Assembly (NCBI RefSeq): GCF_003711805.1
Contig: NZ_QXCP01000008.1
Span: 1-64,000 of the forward strand
Length of the DNA: 64,000 nucleotides
Direction of reading: 5' to 3'
From: Brachybacterium sp. EE-P12
GTDB taxonomy: Bacteria; Actinomycetota; Actinomycetes; Actinomycetales; Dermabacteraceae
The notes below the pieces were generated by a model. It was not told the DNA's origin. It searched no databases and saw only the letters and a list, made by a program, of their open reading frames with translations. The stretch's first letter is position 1. Each line of letters begins with the position of its first letter. Positions 7,365 through 14,817 of the stretch are shown here, one piece after another. Position numbers and translations under genes: made by a program.

Positions 7365-10300
7365 ACATCTCCTCCGCGGTGCGGGTGCGGACGCGCCAGG
7401 GGATCGCGATCAGCGCGGTGACGCCGGTCGCGCCGTACAGCAGCAGCTGCCACAGCAGCCGGGCGGGCTGGTCGCGGTGGATCTCGAGCTCGCCCTCCGC
7501 GCCGGCGGGGACCCTGAAGCCCTGGGCCCAGCCGTCGACCTCGGTCGCGGCGAGCTCGGTCCCGTCGAGGGTCGCGCGCCACTGGCTGTCATGCCGTTCG
7601 GACAGGACGACGGTGCGCTCGGAGGGCTCCGCCTCGAGCGTGCCGTGGGCGTCGATGAGCGCGCTCTCGAGCACGACGGGGCTCTCGCCCCCGAGCACGA
7701 CGGCGCGCGGCGCCGCGTCGATCACGCGCCACATGCCGCCGGTGGTGCCCTCGGTGACCTTCTCGAGCAGCGGGGAGCTGTCCAGCGTGCCCCGCAGGCC
7801 GGAGGACGACTCGCGGTCCCCCGGCACCACCACATAGGAGATCGCGGCGTCGGCGGTGCCCGGCGCGGCGGCGCCGGAGCTGCCGGAGAGCATCGCGGCG
7901 ACGTCCTCGCGCAGCGCCGTCGAGGCGGGGTCGGCGTCGGCCGCGGAGCCCGCGAGCACGGCCTCGACGTCGCGGGCGCCCGACAGCGCGGAGTGCTGGA
8001 GCACGGAGTCCCCGCCGCTGACCACGAGGCGGGCGCGGACGGCGCCGTCCTCGGCCTGGTCGAGCACCAGCACGCGCTGACGGGCGTCGGAGCGGCCCTG
8101 GTCCGCGGCGGCGGCCGGGACCTCGCCGCCGGCGGTGCGCTGGACATGCAGGGCACCGGGCAGCAGCAGGATCCCGCCGGCGACGGTGACCAGGCACGCC
8201 GCCGCCGCGAGCGCCGCGGCCACGGAGGTGAGCAGGCGCCGGGCCCGGCTCTCGCTCCCCCGCCGTCTGGCGAAGGCGTCGAAGGTGGCGGCGGCGCCGA
8301 GGGCGAGGCACAGCAGCGCGGCGCTGAGCAGGGCGTGCAGCGGCGGGGTGAGCAGCTGCCCGTCCCCGACGGAGGTGGCGGTGCCCTGGGCGACCAGCAC
8401 CGCGAGCGCGGCGGCGGCCGCGCCGAGCAGGCCGAGCCGGCCCACGCGGCCCGCCGCGCCCGCCAGCAGCGGGGCGAGGAGCGCGCCGGCCAGCACGGGC
8501 GCGACCGGCAGCAGCACGAGCAGCTGCGCGAAGGCGGGGTCGACCCAGCCCGGCAGCGCCGCGGCGACGTCCGGTCCGACCGGCCACAGCCCGAGCAGCT
8601 CGAGGGCACCGGGCGTCCCCGGCGAGGCGGGGGTGCCGGCGACGGCGAGCAGCATGCGGGGATGGCCGAGATAGGTCGGCAGGAAGGGGGCGTGGAGGGC
8701 GAGGGAGGGCACCAGCACCCACAGCAGGCGGCGACGCCTGCCCGGCACGACGAGGGCGATCAGGCCGAGCACGAGCGAGGCGAGCAGGACGAGCACCGGC
8801 TGCACGGCCCCGATCAGGAGCAGCAGCAGGCCGCCCGCGGCCGCAGCGGGGACGCTGGCCTGGGAGACCTTGTGGGGCAGGCCGATCGCCCGGCCGACGG
8901 CGAGAGCCAGCAGCGGCAGCAGCACGTGCACGACCAGCAGCGGCCAGGCGCCGGTCGCGAGCGCGGACAGCAGCGAGGGAGCCAGCGCCCACACGCAGGT
9001 CAGCACGAGGCGGGCGCCCACGGCGCGGGTGATCGCCCCGGAGGCCCACCAGGCGGTGATCGCCGCGGCCGGCACGGCCAGCAGCACGATCGCCTCGACC
9101 AGCTGCGAGCCGCCGACGGGCAGATGGCCGAGCAGCCGCACCAGCGCGTCGCCCGGGCCGCGCTCCCCGAGCCCGCCGGGGATCCAGCTGGACCAGGCGG
9201 CGGCCCAGCGGTCGGCGGCGCTGCCGGGGACGGGGCGCAGCCCCGGTCCGGTGAGCTCGCCGCGGCCCAGCAGGCCCCGCAGGGTGACCAGGCTCAGCAC
9301 GGCCGCGCCGAGCACCACCACCGCGGTCCACACGATGTGGCGCCCGTAGTCGGCGTCGTCCAGGCCGTGCCGGGTCCCGGCGATGCCCCAGGTGGTGCGG
9401 CGGATGCGGCGGCGTCGGTCGTCGTCGGCGAAGAGGCGGGTGCCGACGTCGTCGAACCACCGGCGCAGGCTCGCGCCGCGGGGGAGGTAGAGCGGGGCGA
9501 GGCGGCGGCGGGGGACGCGGGCGCGGCGCCGGTCGCGCGCACCGCGGGCCAGGACGCCGCGCAGGCGGGGCAGGGCGGCGAGCACGGCCCGCAGCTCCAT
9601 CATCGCCGTGCGCGGCTGGGAGGCGATCAGGGCCGCGGCCATCCGCACGAGAGTCTCCAGCGGCAGCAGCACGAGGCTGATCAGGGCGTGCAGGAGGGAG
9701 CGGTGCTTGAGCACCGTGAGGAGCCGGCCGGTGCGCTGCTCGCGCAGGCGCTCGAGGCGCGGCCGCGTGGGGTGGGGATGGAGGACGCGGGCCGCGGACT
9801 GCACGGCGACCCGCTCCCCCGAGCGCCACACGCGGTGGCACAGGTCGATCTCGGCCCACGGGGCGGTCAGATCGGGGTCCAGGCCCCCGAGCTCGCGCAG
9901 CGTCTGCTCGCGGATCAGCATGCCGGGCAGCGGGACGGCGAGCACGTCCTGGCGCCAGTCCGCCTGGCCCTGGTCGATCTCCCCCGGGTCCACGCCGGTG
10001 ATGATGCGGCCGCCGTGGGTGAGGGACAGGCCAACGTCCACGAGCGCGTCGCCGGACTCGGCGGTCAGGGGGAGGTCGGGGTCCGGGGCGACGTGGCGGA
10101 CGCGCTTCGCACCGACGGCCGCCGTGCTCGGGGACTGCTCCACGCTCGCCAGCTCGCGCTCGAGGGTGTCGAGGGCGGGGATCTCGGGGTCCTCGAGGAA
10201 CCACAGCCAGCTCTCGCCCTCGGCGCCCTCGGCGAGACCGGCGCGGCGACCGCTGGGGTAGCTCTCCGCGCGCAGCCGCTCGGGAACGCGGGCGAGGTCG

Positions 10301-10701
10301 GCGGCGCGCTGGCTGCGTCGGCGCTCGACGGCTCCGGCGTCGACCGTGCGGGCGCGTCGGCCGCCGCGCCGGGAGCCGTCCTCGCGGGGTCGCCCAGGCT
10401 CCGCCGCGCCGACGGGGGCCTCGGTGCGCTCGTGCTGCGCGAGGAGCTGGTGGAGGACCTCCTGCACGGCGCCGGCGCGCGAGATGCCGGCGGGGACGTC
10501 GAGGAGACGGTCGACCTCGCCCACGGAGTGCAGGACCGCGAGGGCGTCGTGGACCTCGGGATCGGCGTCGGAGGGGAGGACCGCGATCACGCGGTCGGGT
10601 CGACGGGTCTGCGTCGACAGTGCTGTCAGGAGCGCAGCACGGGTGGCCGCGGTCGTCGCCCCGCTCAGCAGGACGACCGCGGTGACATGGCGCTCGTTCA
10701 C
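7357..10701 (-). CDS. Giant family-2 glycosyltransferase with multi-pass membrane domain
   Basis: A 1114-residue protein. The N-terminal 330 residues or so resemble a GT2 domain (TAVVLLSGATTAATRAALLTAL; an acceptor-side segment with LRELGGLDPDLTAPWAEIDLCHRVWRSG, like the GT2 ED motif). Around residue 390 a basic stretch leads into a membrane domain of a dozen or more hydrophobic helices (about 430-840), followed by an extracytoplasmic region and a final helix near the C-terminus. The N-terminal DxD region is poorly conserved, with an Arg-rich insert around 100-140. This architecture is found in actinobacteria next to DUF5719 and whiB2. Donor and acceptor are unknown; a role in wall or membrane glycan assembly is likely. 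Confidence 0.8.
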   Translation of the reverse strand: MNERHVTAVVLLSGATTAATRAALLTALSTQTRRPDRVIAVLPSDADPEVHDALAVLHSVGEVDRLLDVPAGISRAGAVQEVLHQLLAQHERTEAPVGAAEPGRPREDGSRRGGRRARTVDAGAVERRRSQRAADLARVPERLRAESYPSGRRAGLAEGAEGESWLWFLEDPEIPALDTLERELASVEQSPSTAAVGAKRVRHVAPDPDLPLTAESGDALVDVGLSLTHGGRIITGVDPGEIDQGQADWRQDVLAVPLPGMLIREQTLRELGGLDPDLTAPWAEIDLCHRVWRSGERVAVQSAARVLHPHPTRPRLERLREQRTGRLLTVLKHRSLLHALISLVLLPLETLVRMAAALIASQPRTAMMELRAVLAALPRLRGVLARGARDRRRARVPRRRLAPLYLPRGASLRRWFDDVGTRLFADDDRRRRIRRTTWGIAGTRHGLDDADYGRHIVWTAVVVLGAAVLSLVTLRGLLGRGELTGPGLRPVPGSAADRWAAAWSSWIPGGLGERGPGDALVRLLGHLPVGGSQLVEAIVLLAVPAAAITAWWASGAITRAVGARLVLTCVWALAPSLLSALATGAWPLLVVHVLLPLLALAVGRAIGLPHKVSQASVPAAAAGGLLLLLIGAVQPVLVLLASLVLGLIALVVPGRRRRLLWVLVPSLALHAPFLPTYLGHPRMLLAVAGTPASPGTPGALELLGLWPVGPDVAAALPGWVDPAFAQLLVLLPVAPVLAGALLAPLLAGAAGRVGRLGLLGAAAAALAVLVAQGTATSVGDGQLLTPPLHALLSAALLCLALGAAATFDAFARRRGSESRARRLLTSVAAALAAAACLVTVAGGILLLPGALHVQRTAGGEVPAAAADQGRSDARQRVLVLDQAEDGAVRARLVVSGGDSVLQHSALSGARDVEAVLAGSAADADPASTALREDVAAMLSGSSGAAAPGTADAAISYVVVPGDRESSSGLRGTLDSSPLLEKVTEGTTGGMWRVIDAAPRAVVLGGESPVVLESALIDAHGTLEAEPSERTVVLSERHDSQWRATLDGTELAATEVDGWAQGFRVPAGAEGELEIHRDQPARLLWQLLLYGATGVTALIAIPWRVRTRTAEEMYG

Positions 10702-10713
10702 CGGGTCAGGATG

Positions 10714-11013
10714 TCAGACCACCCGGCGCTTGAGCTTGCGACGCTCGCGCTCGGAGAGACCGCCCCAGATGCCGAACCGCTCGTCGTTCTCGAGGGCGTA
10801 CTCGAGGCACTCGGCGCGCACCTCGCAGGAGACGCACACCTTCTTCGCCTCACGGGTGGAGCCGCCCTTCTCGGGGAAGAACGCCTCCGGGTCGGTCTGC
10901 GCGCACAGGGCGCGCTCCTGCCAGCTCAGCTCTGCGTCGTCGGAGTCCTGCCCGGCGAGGTCGAGCAGGGACAGCTCTGCACGTGCGTCGTCGTCGACAC
11001 GATCCTCGTCCAT
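10714..11013 (-). CDS. whiB2: WhiB2-type iron-sulfur transcription factor
   Basis: A 99-residue Wbl protein. Four cysteines that bind a [4Fe-4S] cluster are C37, C60, C63 and C69 (C-x22-C-x2-C-x5-C), followed by the turn GIWGG (81-85) and a basic DNA-binding tail, ERERRKLKRR. Length and sequence fit WhiB2/WhmD, a regulator of septation and cell division in mycobacteria and Streptomyces. The ATG at 11013 was chosen because GGAAGGAG lies 8 nt upstream; the in-frame GTG at 11031 has no such site. It is divergent from the CofE-type gene, and its position beside that gene and near manB matches M. tuberculosis Rv3257c-Rv3262. Confidence 0.95.
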   Translation of the reverse strand: MDEDRVDDDARAELSLLDLAGQDSDDAELSWQERALCAQTDPEAFFPEKGGSTREAKKVCVSCEVRAECLEYALENDERFGIWGGLSERERRKLKRRVV

Positions 11014-11077
11014 GGCCACCACTCCTTCCACTGCTGTGTTGACCTGTTGCGACCAGCGAAGGCCTCTTGCGGCCCCT

Positions 11078-11093
11078 AAAGTACACCGGTGTA
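11078..11093. promoter_or_regulatory. Candidate whiB2 promoter/operator with 12-bp palindrome
   Basis: TACACCGGTGTA at 11082-11093 is a perfect 12-bp palindrome. It overlaps a minus-strand -10-like TACTTT (11078-11083), about 65 nt upstream of the whiB2 ATG. This is the most AT-rich spot of the whiB2/cofE gap. A dimeric regulator, or WhiB2 itself with a partner, could bind here; this is inference. Confidence 0.4.
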
Positions 11094-11212
11094 GTTATGG
11101 TGCGTCAAGCGGCGTCGGCGCGTCGCCTTGCACATCACGGCGCGACGACCCGGCATGTCGCGCCCCGTCCCGGCTCCCCGACCGCCGCCGGAGCCCCTCC
11201 CCCGGAGGTCCC

Positions 11213-12352
11213 GTGCCCGCCATCCCGCCCCCGTCCGACGCACCCGCCCCCGACGGGCCGCGCCGCTCCCCCGCACCTCCACCCGCACCCTCGCCCTCAC
11301 CCTCACCCTCACCCGTGACCGTGCTCCCGCTGACCGGCCTCGGCGAGGTGCGCGAGGGCGCGGATCTCGCCGAGCTCCTGGCCGGCGCCCTCGGCCCGCT
11401 CGCCCCGCGCGAGGGGGACGTGCTGTGCGTCTCGACGAAGATCGTCTCCAAGGCGCTCGGGCTGCGCGTCGCGCCCGAGGAGCGGGCTGCGGCGATCGCG
11501 CGGGCGACCGTGCGCACCGTCGCCCGTCGCCTGCACACCCGCGTGGTGACCTCGGTGGTGCAGATCGCCTCCGGTCCGGTGATGGCGGCCGCCGGGGTGG
11601 ACTCCTCGAACGCGCCCGACGGCCCGCTGCTGCTTCCCGAGGATCCCGACGCCTGCGCGCGCGAGCTGCGCGAGGGTCTCGTGCGCCGCCTGGGCGTCGA
11701 GCTCGGCGTGGTGCTGACCGACACCTCCTCGCGGATCTGGCGCGTGGGCGTCTCCGACATCGCCCTCGGCGCGGCCGGGGTGGCCGCGCTCGAGGACCTG
11801 CGCGGCGGGTTCGACGCCGACGGGCGGGCGCTGACCGTCACCGTCCGGAACCTCGCCGACGAGCTCGCCGCCGCCGCGGACCTCGTCAAGGGCAAGGCCG
11901 GCGGGATCCCGGCGGCGCTGGTGCGCGGCGTGCCCGGGGCGTGCGCAGGCGACGTCCCGGCCAGGGAGCTGTCCCGCACGGGCGCCGACGACTGGTTCCG
12001 TCGGCCGAGCCTGGAATCGGTGTGGGTCGCCCTCGGCCTCGCCCCCGCGCAGGAGCCGATCGCCCGGATGTCCCCCGAGCCCGCCCCGGAGCGGATCGCG
12101 CGGGCGCTCGAGGTCGCCGCGCTCCCCCGCCCCGGGCGCGGCCCGTACCGGGCGAGCGCCGCCGAGGTGACCCGCCCCTCGGGCGGGAGGCATATCGTGG
12201 TGGAGTGCGCGGACGGCTCCGCCGCCTCCCTCGCCGACGCGGCGGTGCTCGCCGAACGGATCCGCACCGCGCTCGGCGCCGAGTCGCTCGGCGAGGCGCT
12301 GCCGGAGATCCCCGTGCTGATCTGCCCCGACCCCGAGGAGGCACCCCGGTGA
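11213..12352 (+). CDS. CofE-type coenzyme F420:L-glutamate ligase (FbiB N-domain-like)
   Basis: A 379-residue protein. After a Pro/Ser-rich leader of about 34 residues, residues 36-270 match F420-0:gamma-L-glutamyl ligase: GDVLCVSTKIVSKALG, VVLTDTSSRIWRVGVSDIALG (metal/GTP-binding part) and DELAAAADLVKGKAGGIPAALVRG. Mycobacterial FbiB carries a full C-terminal nitroreductase domain. Here only about 110 further residues follow, too short for that domain. The GTG at 11213 has GGAGG 5 nt upstream; a GTG at 11315 just before the CofE domain is an alternative. No fbiA/cofD gene follows, unlike mycobacteria. The gene overlaps the TIGR03089 start by 4 bp. Confidence 0.85.
   Translation: MPAIPPPSDAPAPDGPRRSPAPPPAPSPSPSPSPVTVLPLTGLGEVREGADLAELLAGALGPLAPREGDVLCVSTKIVSKALGLRVAPEERAAAIARATVRTVARRLHTRVVTSVVQIASGPVMAAAGVDSSNAPDGPLLLPEDPDACARELREGLVRRLGVELGVVLTDTSSRIWRVGVSDIALGAAGVAALEDLRGGFDADGRALTVTVRNLADELAAAADLVKGKAGGIPAALVRGVPGACAGDVPARELSRTGADDWFRRPSLESVWVALGLAPAQEPIARMSPEPAPERIARALEVAALPRPGRGPYRASAAEVTRPSGGRHIVVECADGSAASLADAAVLAERIRTALGAESLGEALPEIPVLICPDPEEAPR
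11284..11315 (+). repeat. CCTCAC hexamer microsatellite in the 5' part of the cofE-like gene
   Basis: Tandem CCTCAC-like hexamers (about four units) encode a Pro-Ser repeat in the leader of the CofE-type protein. Copy-number change would lengthen or shorten the leader in frame. Confidence 0.6.
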
Positions 12353-13068
12353 CCACCGCTGCGACGTCCCCGACCGCTGTGCTGCTGGAGCCGCTCGAGG
12401 CGCTCGGCCCCCTGCCCGCGCTCGCCTGGCACGGCGAGGCCGCCCGCATCGAGCTGTCCGGCCATGTGCTCGCCAACTGGGTGATCAAGGCGATCGGGCA
12501 TCTGCACGACGAGGTCGCCCTCGAGCAGGGCGACGTGGTCGTCCTGGACCTCCCGCCGCACTGGAAGCGGCTCGTGCTCGCCCTCGCCGTCTGGTCCCTC
12601 GACGGCGAGGTCGTCACCCTGCCCAGGCGCCACGCCGGCGGCGGCCAGGACGCGGCGGAGGAGTCGGTCGAGCCCGCCGAGTCCGTCCCCGAGGGCGTCG
12701 AGGATCCCCGCGCGGTGATCACCGACCGGCCCGGCTCTGCCCTCGCCGACTCGGCCGACGAGGTGCTCGCCGTGCAGGCCCTCTCGCTCGCGCCCCGCTT
12801 CGACGGGGAGCTGCCGCCGCTGGTGCGGGACTGGGTCGTGGAGGTGCGAGGCAGCTCCGACCGCCTCTCCGTGCCGCTTCCCGCCTGGGGCGGTCCGGCG
12901 CCGGCGGCGAGCTCGGAGAGCGCCCCGCGCCTGCTGGTCGAGGACGACGGGCTCGACGTCGTCCCGCGGCTGCTCGGCGCCTGGGGCGCCGGCGGCGGCA
13001 TCGTCGGACCCGCCTCGGCGGTGACGGATCACCGGGCCGCCGAGGAGGGCGTCACCGCCCACGCCTGA
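12349..13068 (+). CDS. TIGR03089 family protein
   Basis: A 239-residue actinobacterial protein of the TIGR03089 family (relative of Rv3268). It resembles a shortened N-terminal part of adenylate-forming (AMP-ligase) enzymes: ARIELSGHVLANWVIKAIGHL and DVVVLDLPPHWKRLVLALAVWSLDGEVV match the early ANL fold, but the P-loop and the AMP-binding motifs are missing. Catalysis is therefore unlikely and its role is unknown. The GTG start overlaps the cofE-like stop (GTGA), implying coupled translation. In mycobacteria the homologue lies beside an LCP ligase gene and rmlD; here it is the last gene before the glycan locus. Confidence 0.85.
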   Translation: MTTAATSPTAVLLEPLEALGPLPALAWHGEAARIELSGHVLANWVIKAIGHLHDEVALEQGDVVVLDLPPHWKRLVLALAVWSLDGEVVTLPRRHAGGGQDAAEESVEPAESVPEGVEDPRAVITDRPGSALADSADEVLAVQALSLAPRFDGELPPLVRDWVVEVRGSSDRLSVPLPAWGGPAPAASSESAPRLLVEDDGLDVVPRLLGAWGAGGGIVGPASAVTDHRAAEEGVTAHA

Positions 13069-13090
13069 GCCCGGCGCGTCCGCTCCGGGC
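13069..13090. terminator. Hairpin between convergent TIGR03089 and ABC genes
   Basis: GCCCGG and CCGGGC pair around a 10-nt loop, starting directly after the TIGR03089 stop codon and ending 3 bp before the end of the convergent ABC gene. There is no T-run, as is usual in GC-rich actinobacteria. Confidence 0.4.
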
Positions 13091-13093
13091 GGG

Positions 13094-13864
13094 TCAGCTC
13101 GCGCGGAGGGCGGCGACGGCCTCGGCGGGGTCGCCGTCGAAGACGGTGCGGCCCTTGCGCAGCACGACGATGCGGGTGCAGAGCCGCTCGAGCATCTCCA
13201 GCTCGTGGGAGACCACGATCATGGTGCGGCCGGCGGCCTGCAGCTCGCGGATCCGCTCGAGGCACTTCTTCTGGAAGGGCTCGTCGCCCACGGAGAGGAT
13301 CTCGTCGACCAGGAAGATGTCGGGGTCGGTGTGCACCGCGACGGAGAAGGCCAGCCGCAGGAACATGCCCGAGCTGTAGTACTTCACCTCCGTGTCGATG
13401 AACTCCTCGATCTCGCTGAAGGCGACGATGTCGTCGAAGCGCTCCTCGAGCTGGGCCCGGGACATGCCGAGGATCGCGCCGTTGAGGAACACGTTCTCCC
13501 GGCCCGAGAGGTCGGGGTGGAATCCGGCGCCCACCTCGATCAGGCCGGCGACGCGACCGCGCAGCATCACCCGGCCGGAATCCGGGAAGAGCACCCCGGA
13601 GACGGTCTTGAGCAGAGTCGACTTTCCCGAGCCGTTGAAGCCGATGAGCCCGACGGTCTCGCCGGCGCGGACGGTGAGGTCGACGTCGTCCAGCGCCATG
13701 AAGGTGTCGGCGAGCTTCTTGCGCTTCAGGGCGGAGAACACCAGCTCCTTCAGGGAGCGGTCGTGCCGCAGGGAGAAGCGCTTGGAGACGTGCTCGATGC
13801 GCACCATCTCCCGGTCGGTGGGGACCGCGGCGGACTGGGGGACGTCCTCGATCTTCGGGGTCAT
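13094..13864 (-). CDS. Polysaccharide ABC exporter, ATP-binding subunit (Wzt/TagH-like)
   Basis: A 256-residue ATPase. It has Walker A GFNGSGKST (about 85), a Q-loop region, signature KYYSSGM (about 163), Walker B DIFLVDEILSVGD and switch H in VVSHELEML. The YYSSGM signature and VDEILSVGD place it in the family exporting teichoic acid, O-antigen or mycobacterial galactan (Rv3781). There is no C-terminal sugar-binding extension. The ATG at 13864 has AGAGGAGG 6 nt upstream. It is the last gene of the run glf-glfT2-permease-ATPase, so it probably exports the galactan made by those enzymes. Confidence 0.93.
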   Translation of the reverse strand: MTPKIEDVPQSAAVPTDREMVRIEHVSKRFSLRHDRSLKELVFSALKRKKLADTFMALDDVDLTVRAGETVGLIGFNGSGKSTLLKTVSGVLFPDSGRVMLRGRVAGLIEVGAGFHPDLSGRENVFLNGAILGMSRAQLEERFDDIVAFSEIEEFIDTEVKYYSSGMFLRLAFSVAVHTDPDIFLVDEILSVGDEPFQKKCLERIRELQAAGRTMIVVSHELEMLERLCTRIVVLRKGRTVFDGDPAEAVAALRAS

Positions 13865-14817
13865 CGCGGGCCTCCTCTCACAGTTCCTGGGCGAAGCGCC
13901 GCTTGGAGCGCTCGAAGACCACGGTGCCCCAGCGCGAACACCGCGACGGCGATGAGCATCCCGGCCCACCACAGGCCGAAGGGCTCCCCGGGCTGGGCGA
14001 GGGTCTCGCTGCCCGGCACGCCCGAGGCGATCTCGTCCACGACGGGCGAGGAGTAGCGCCAGAAGGCGACGTGGAACAGCTCCACCACGATCGTCAGCGG
14101 GTTGAGCTGGTACAGCCACCACCAGATCGTGCCGTCGATCGACCGCTGCACCATGTCGATCCGGTACAGCACCGGGGACAGCCAGGTCGCGACCATGACG
14201 ATGAGGTCCACGAAGTTCTCCACGTCGCGGAAGGCGGCGTTCAGCGCAGCGGTGAGCATGCCCAGCCCCATGGTGAACACCAGCAGGATGACCATCCCGA
14301 GCACGAAGGCGACAGCCGCCGTCGGCGAGGGCAGCCAGCCGTTCAGGAGCGCGCCCACCACGAGCACCAGCAGCTGCGGCAGGAAGTGGACGAGGGCGAC
14401 CAGCATGCTCGCCCAGGGGAACAGCTGACTGGGCATGTAGATCTTCGACACGAGCGCGGAGTTGCCGGTGATCGACCGGGTCGCGTTGCCGAAGACCTCT
14501 CCGAAGAGGTTCACCACGACGATGCCGCTGAAGAGGTACACCGCATAGGCCGGGGTGCCCTTGTTCAGCTCGAGGAACACGCCCATGGCGAGGTAGAACA
14601 CGAGGAACTGCACGGCGGGCTTGACGTAGCTCCACACCATGCCGAGCACGCTGCCGCGGTAGCGGACCCGCAGCTCCTTGCGCACCAGCAGGTTCAGCAG
14701 GAACCGCTCCAGGAACGGATTCAGCCAGCCCGCGTCCTGTCCCGGGGCGCGCCAGCCCTCCGCCTGCTCGGCGGCGGTCGGGACCCTGCGCATCCTGCGA
14801 TCGGCCGTCGCCGTCAC
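13861..14817 (-). CDS. Polysaccharide ABC exporter, permease subunit (Wzm/TagG-like), apparent 3' frameshift
   Basis: As read, 318 residues with six hydrophobic helices and the family segments NLLVRKELRVRYRGSVLG and YQLNPLTIVVELF. After ...VFALG the frame yields GHRGLRALQA and runs to 13861. Dropping one G from the GGGG run (plus-strand CCCC at 13927-13930) restores TVVFERSKRRFAQEL and a stop at 13878-13880, the standard ending of this family. It also places the ATPase Shine-Dalgarno site directly after the stop. The gene therefore carries a 1-bp insertion, a sequencing error or a programmed slip. The GTG at 14817 overlaps the glfT2 stop (GTGA); an ATG at 14793 is an alternative start. Confidence 0.88.
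   Translation of the reverse strand: MTATADRRMRRVPTAAEQAEGWRAPGQDAGWLNPFLERFLLNLLVRKELRVRYRGSVLGMVWSYVKPAVQFLVFYLAMGVFLELNKGTPAYAVYLFSGIVVVNLFGEVFGNATRSITGNSALVSKIYMPSQLFPWASMLVALVHFLPQLLVLVVGALLNGWLPSPTAAVAFVLGMVILLVFTMGLGMLTAALNAAFRDVENFVDLIVMVATWLSPVLYRIDMVQRSIDGTIWWWLYQLNPLTIVVELFHVAFWRYSSPVVDEIASGVPGSETLAQPGEPFGLWWAGMLIAVAVFALGHRGLRALQAALRPGTVRGGPR

Noticed and set aside
6979..11079. A 1366-codon open frame on the plus strand antisense to the DUF5719 and giant GT genes
   Set aside because: It has no similarity to known families, is dominated by Arg/Gly/Ala/His, and mirrors genuine minus-strand genes with clear membrane segments. It is a GC-bias shadow.
11284..11315. The CCTCAC repeat as a phase-variable contingency locus
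   Set aside because: The unit is a hexamer, so copy changes keep the frame. It alters only the length of a Pro-Ser leader.
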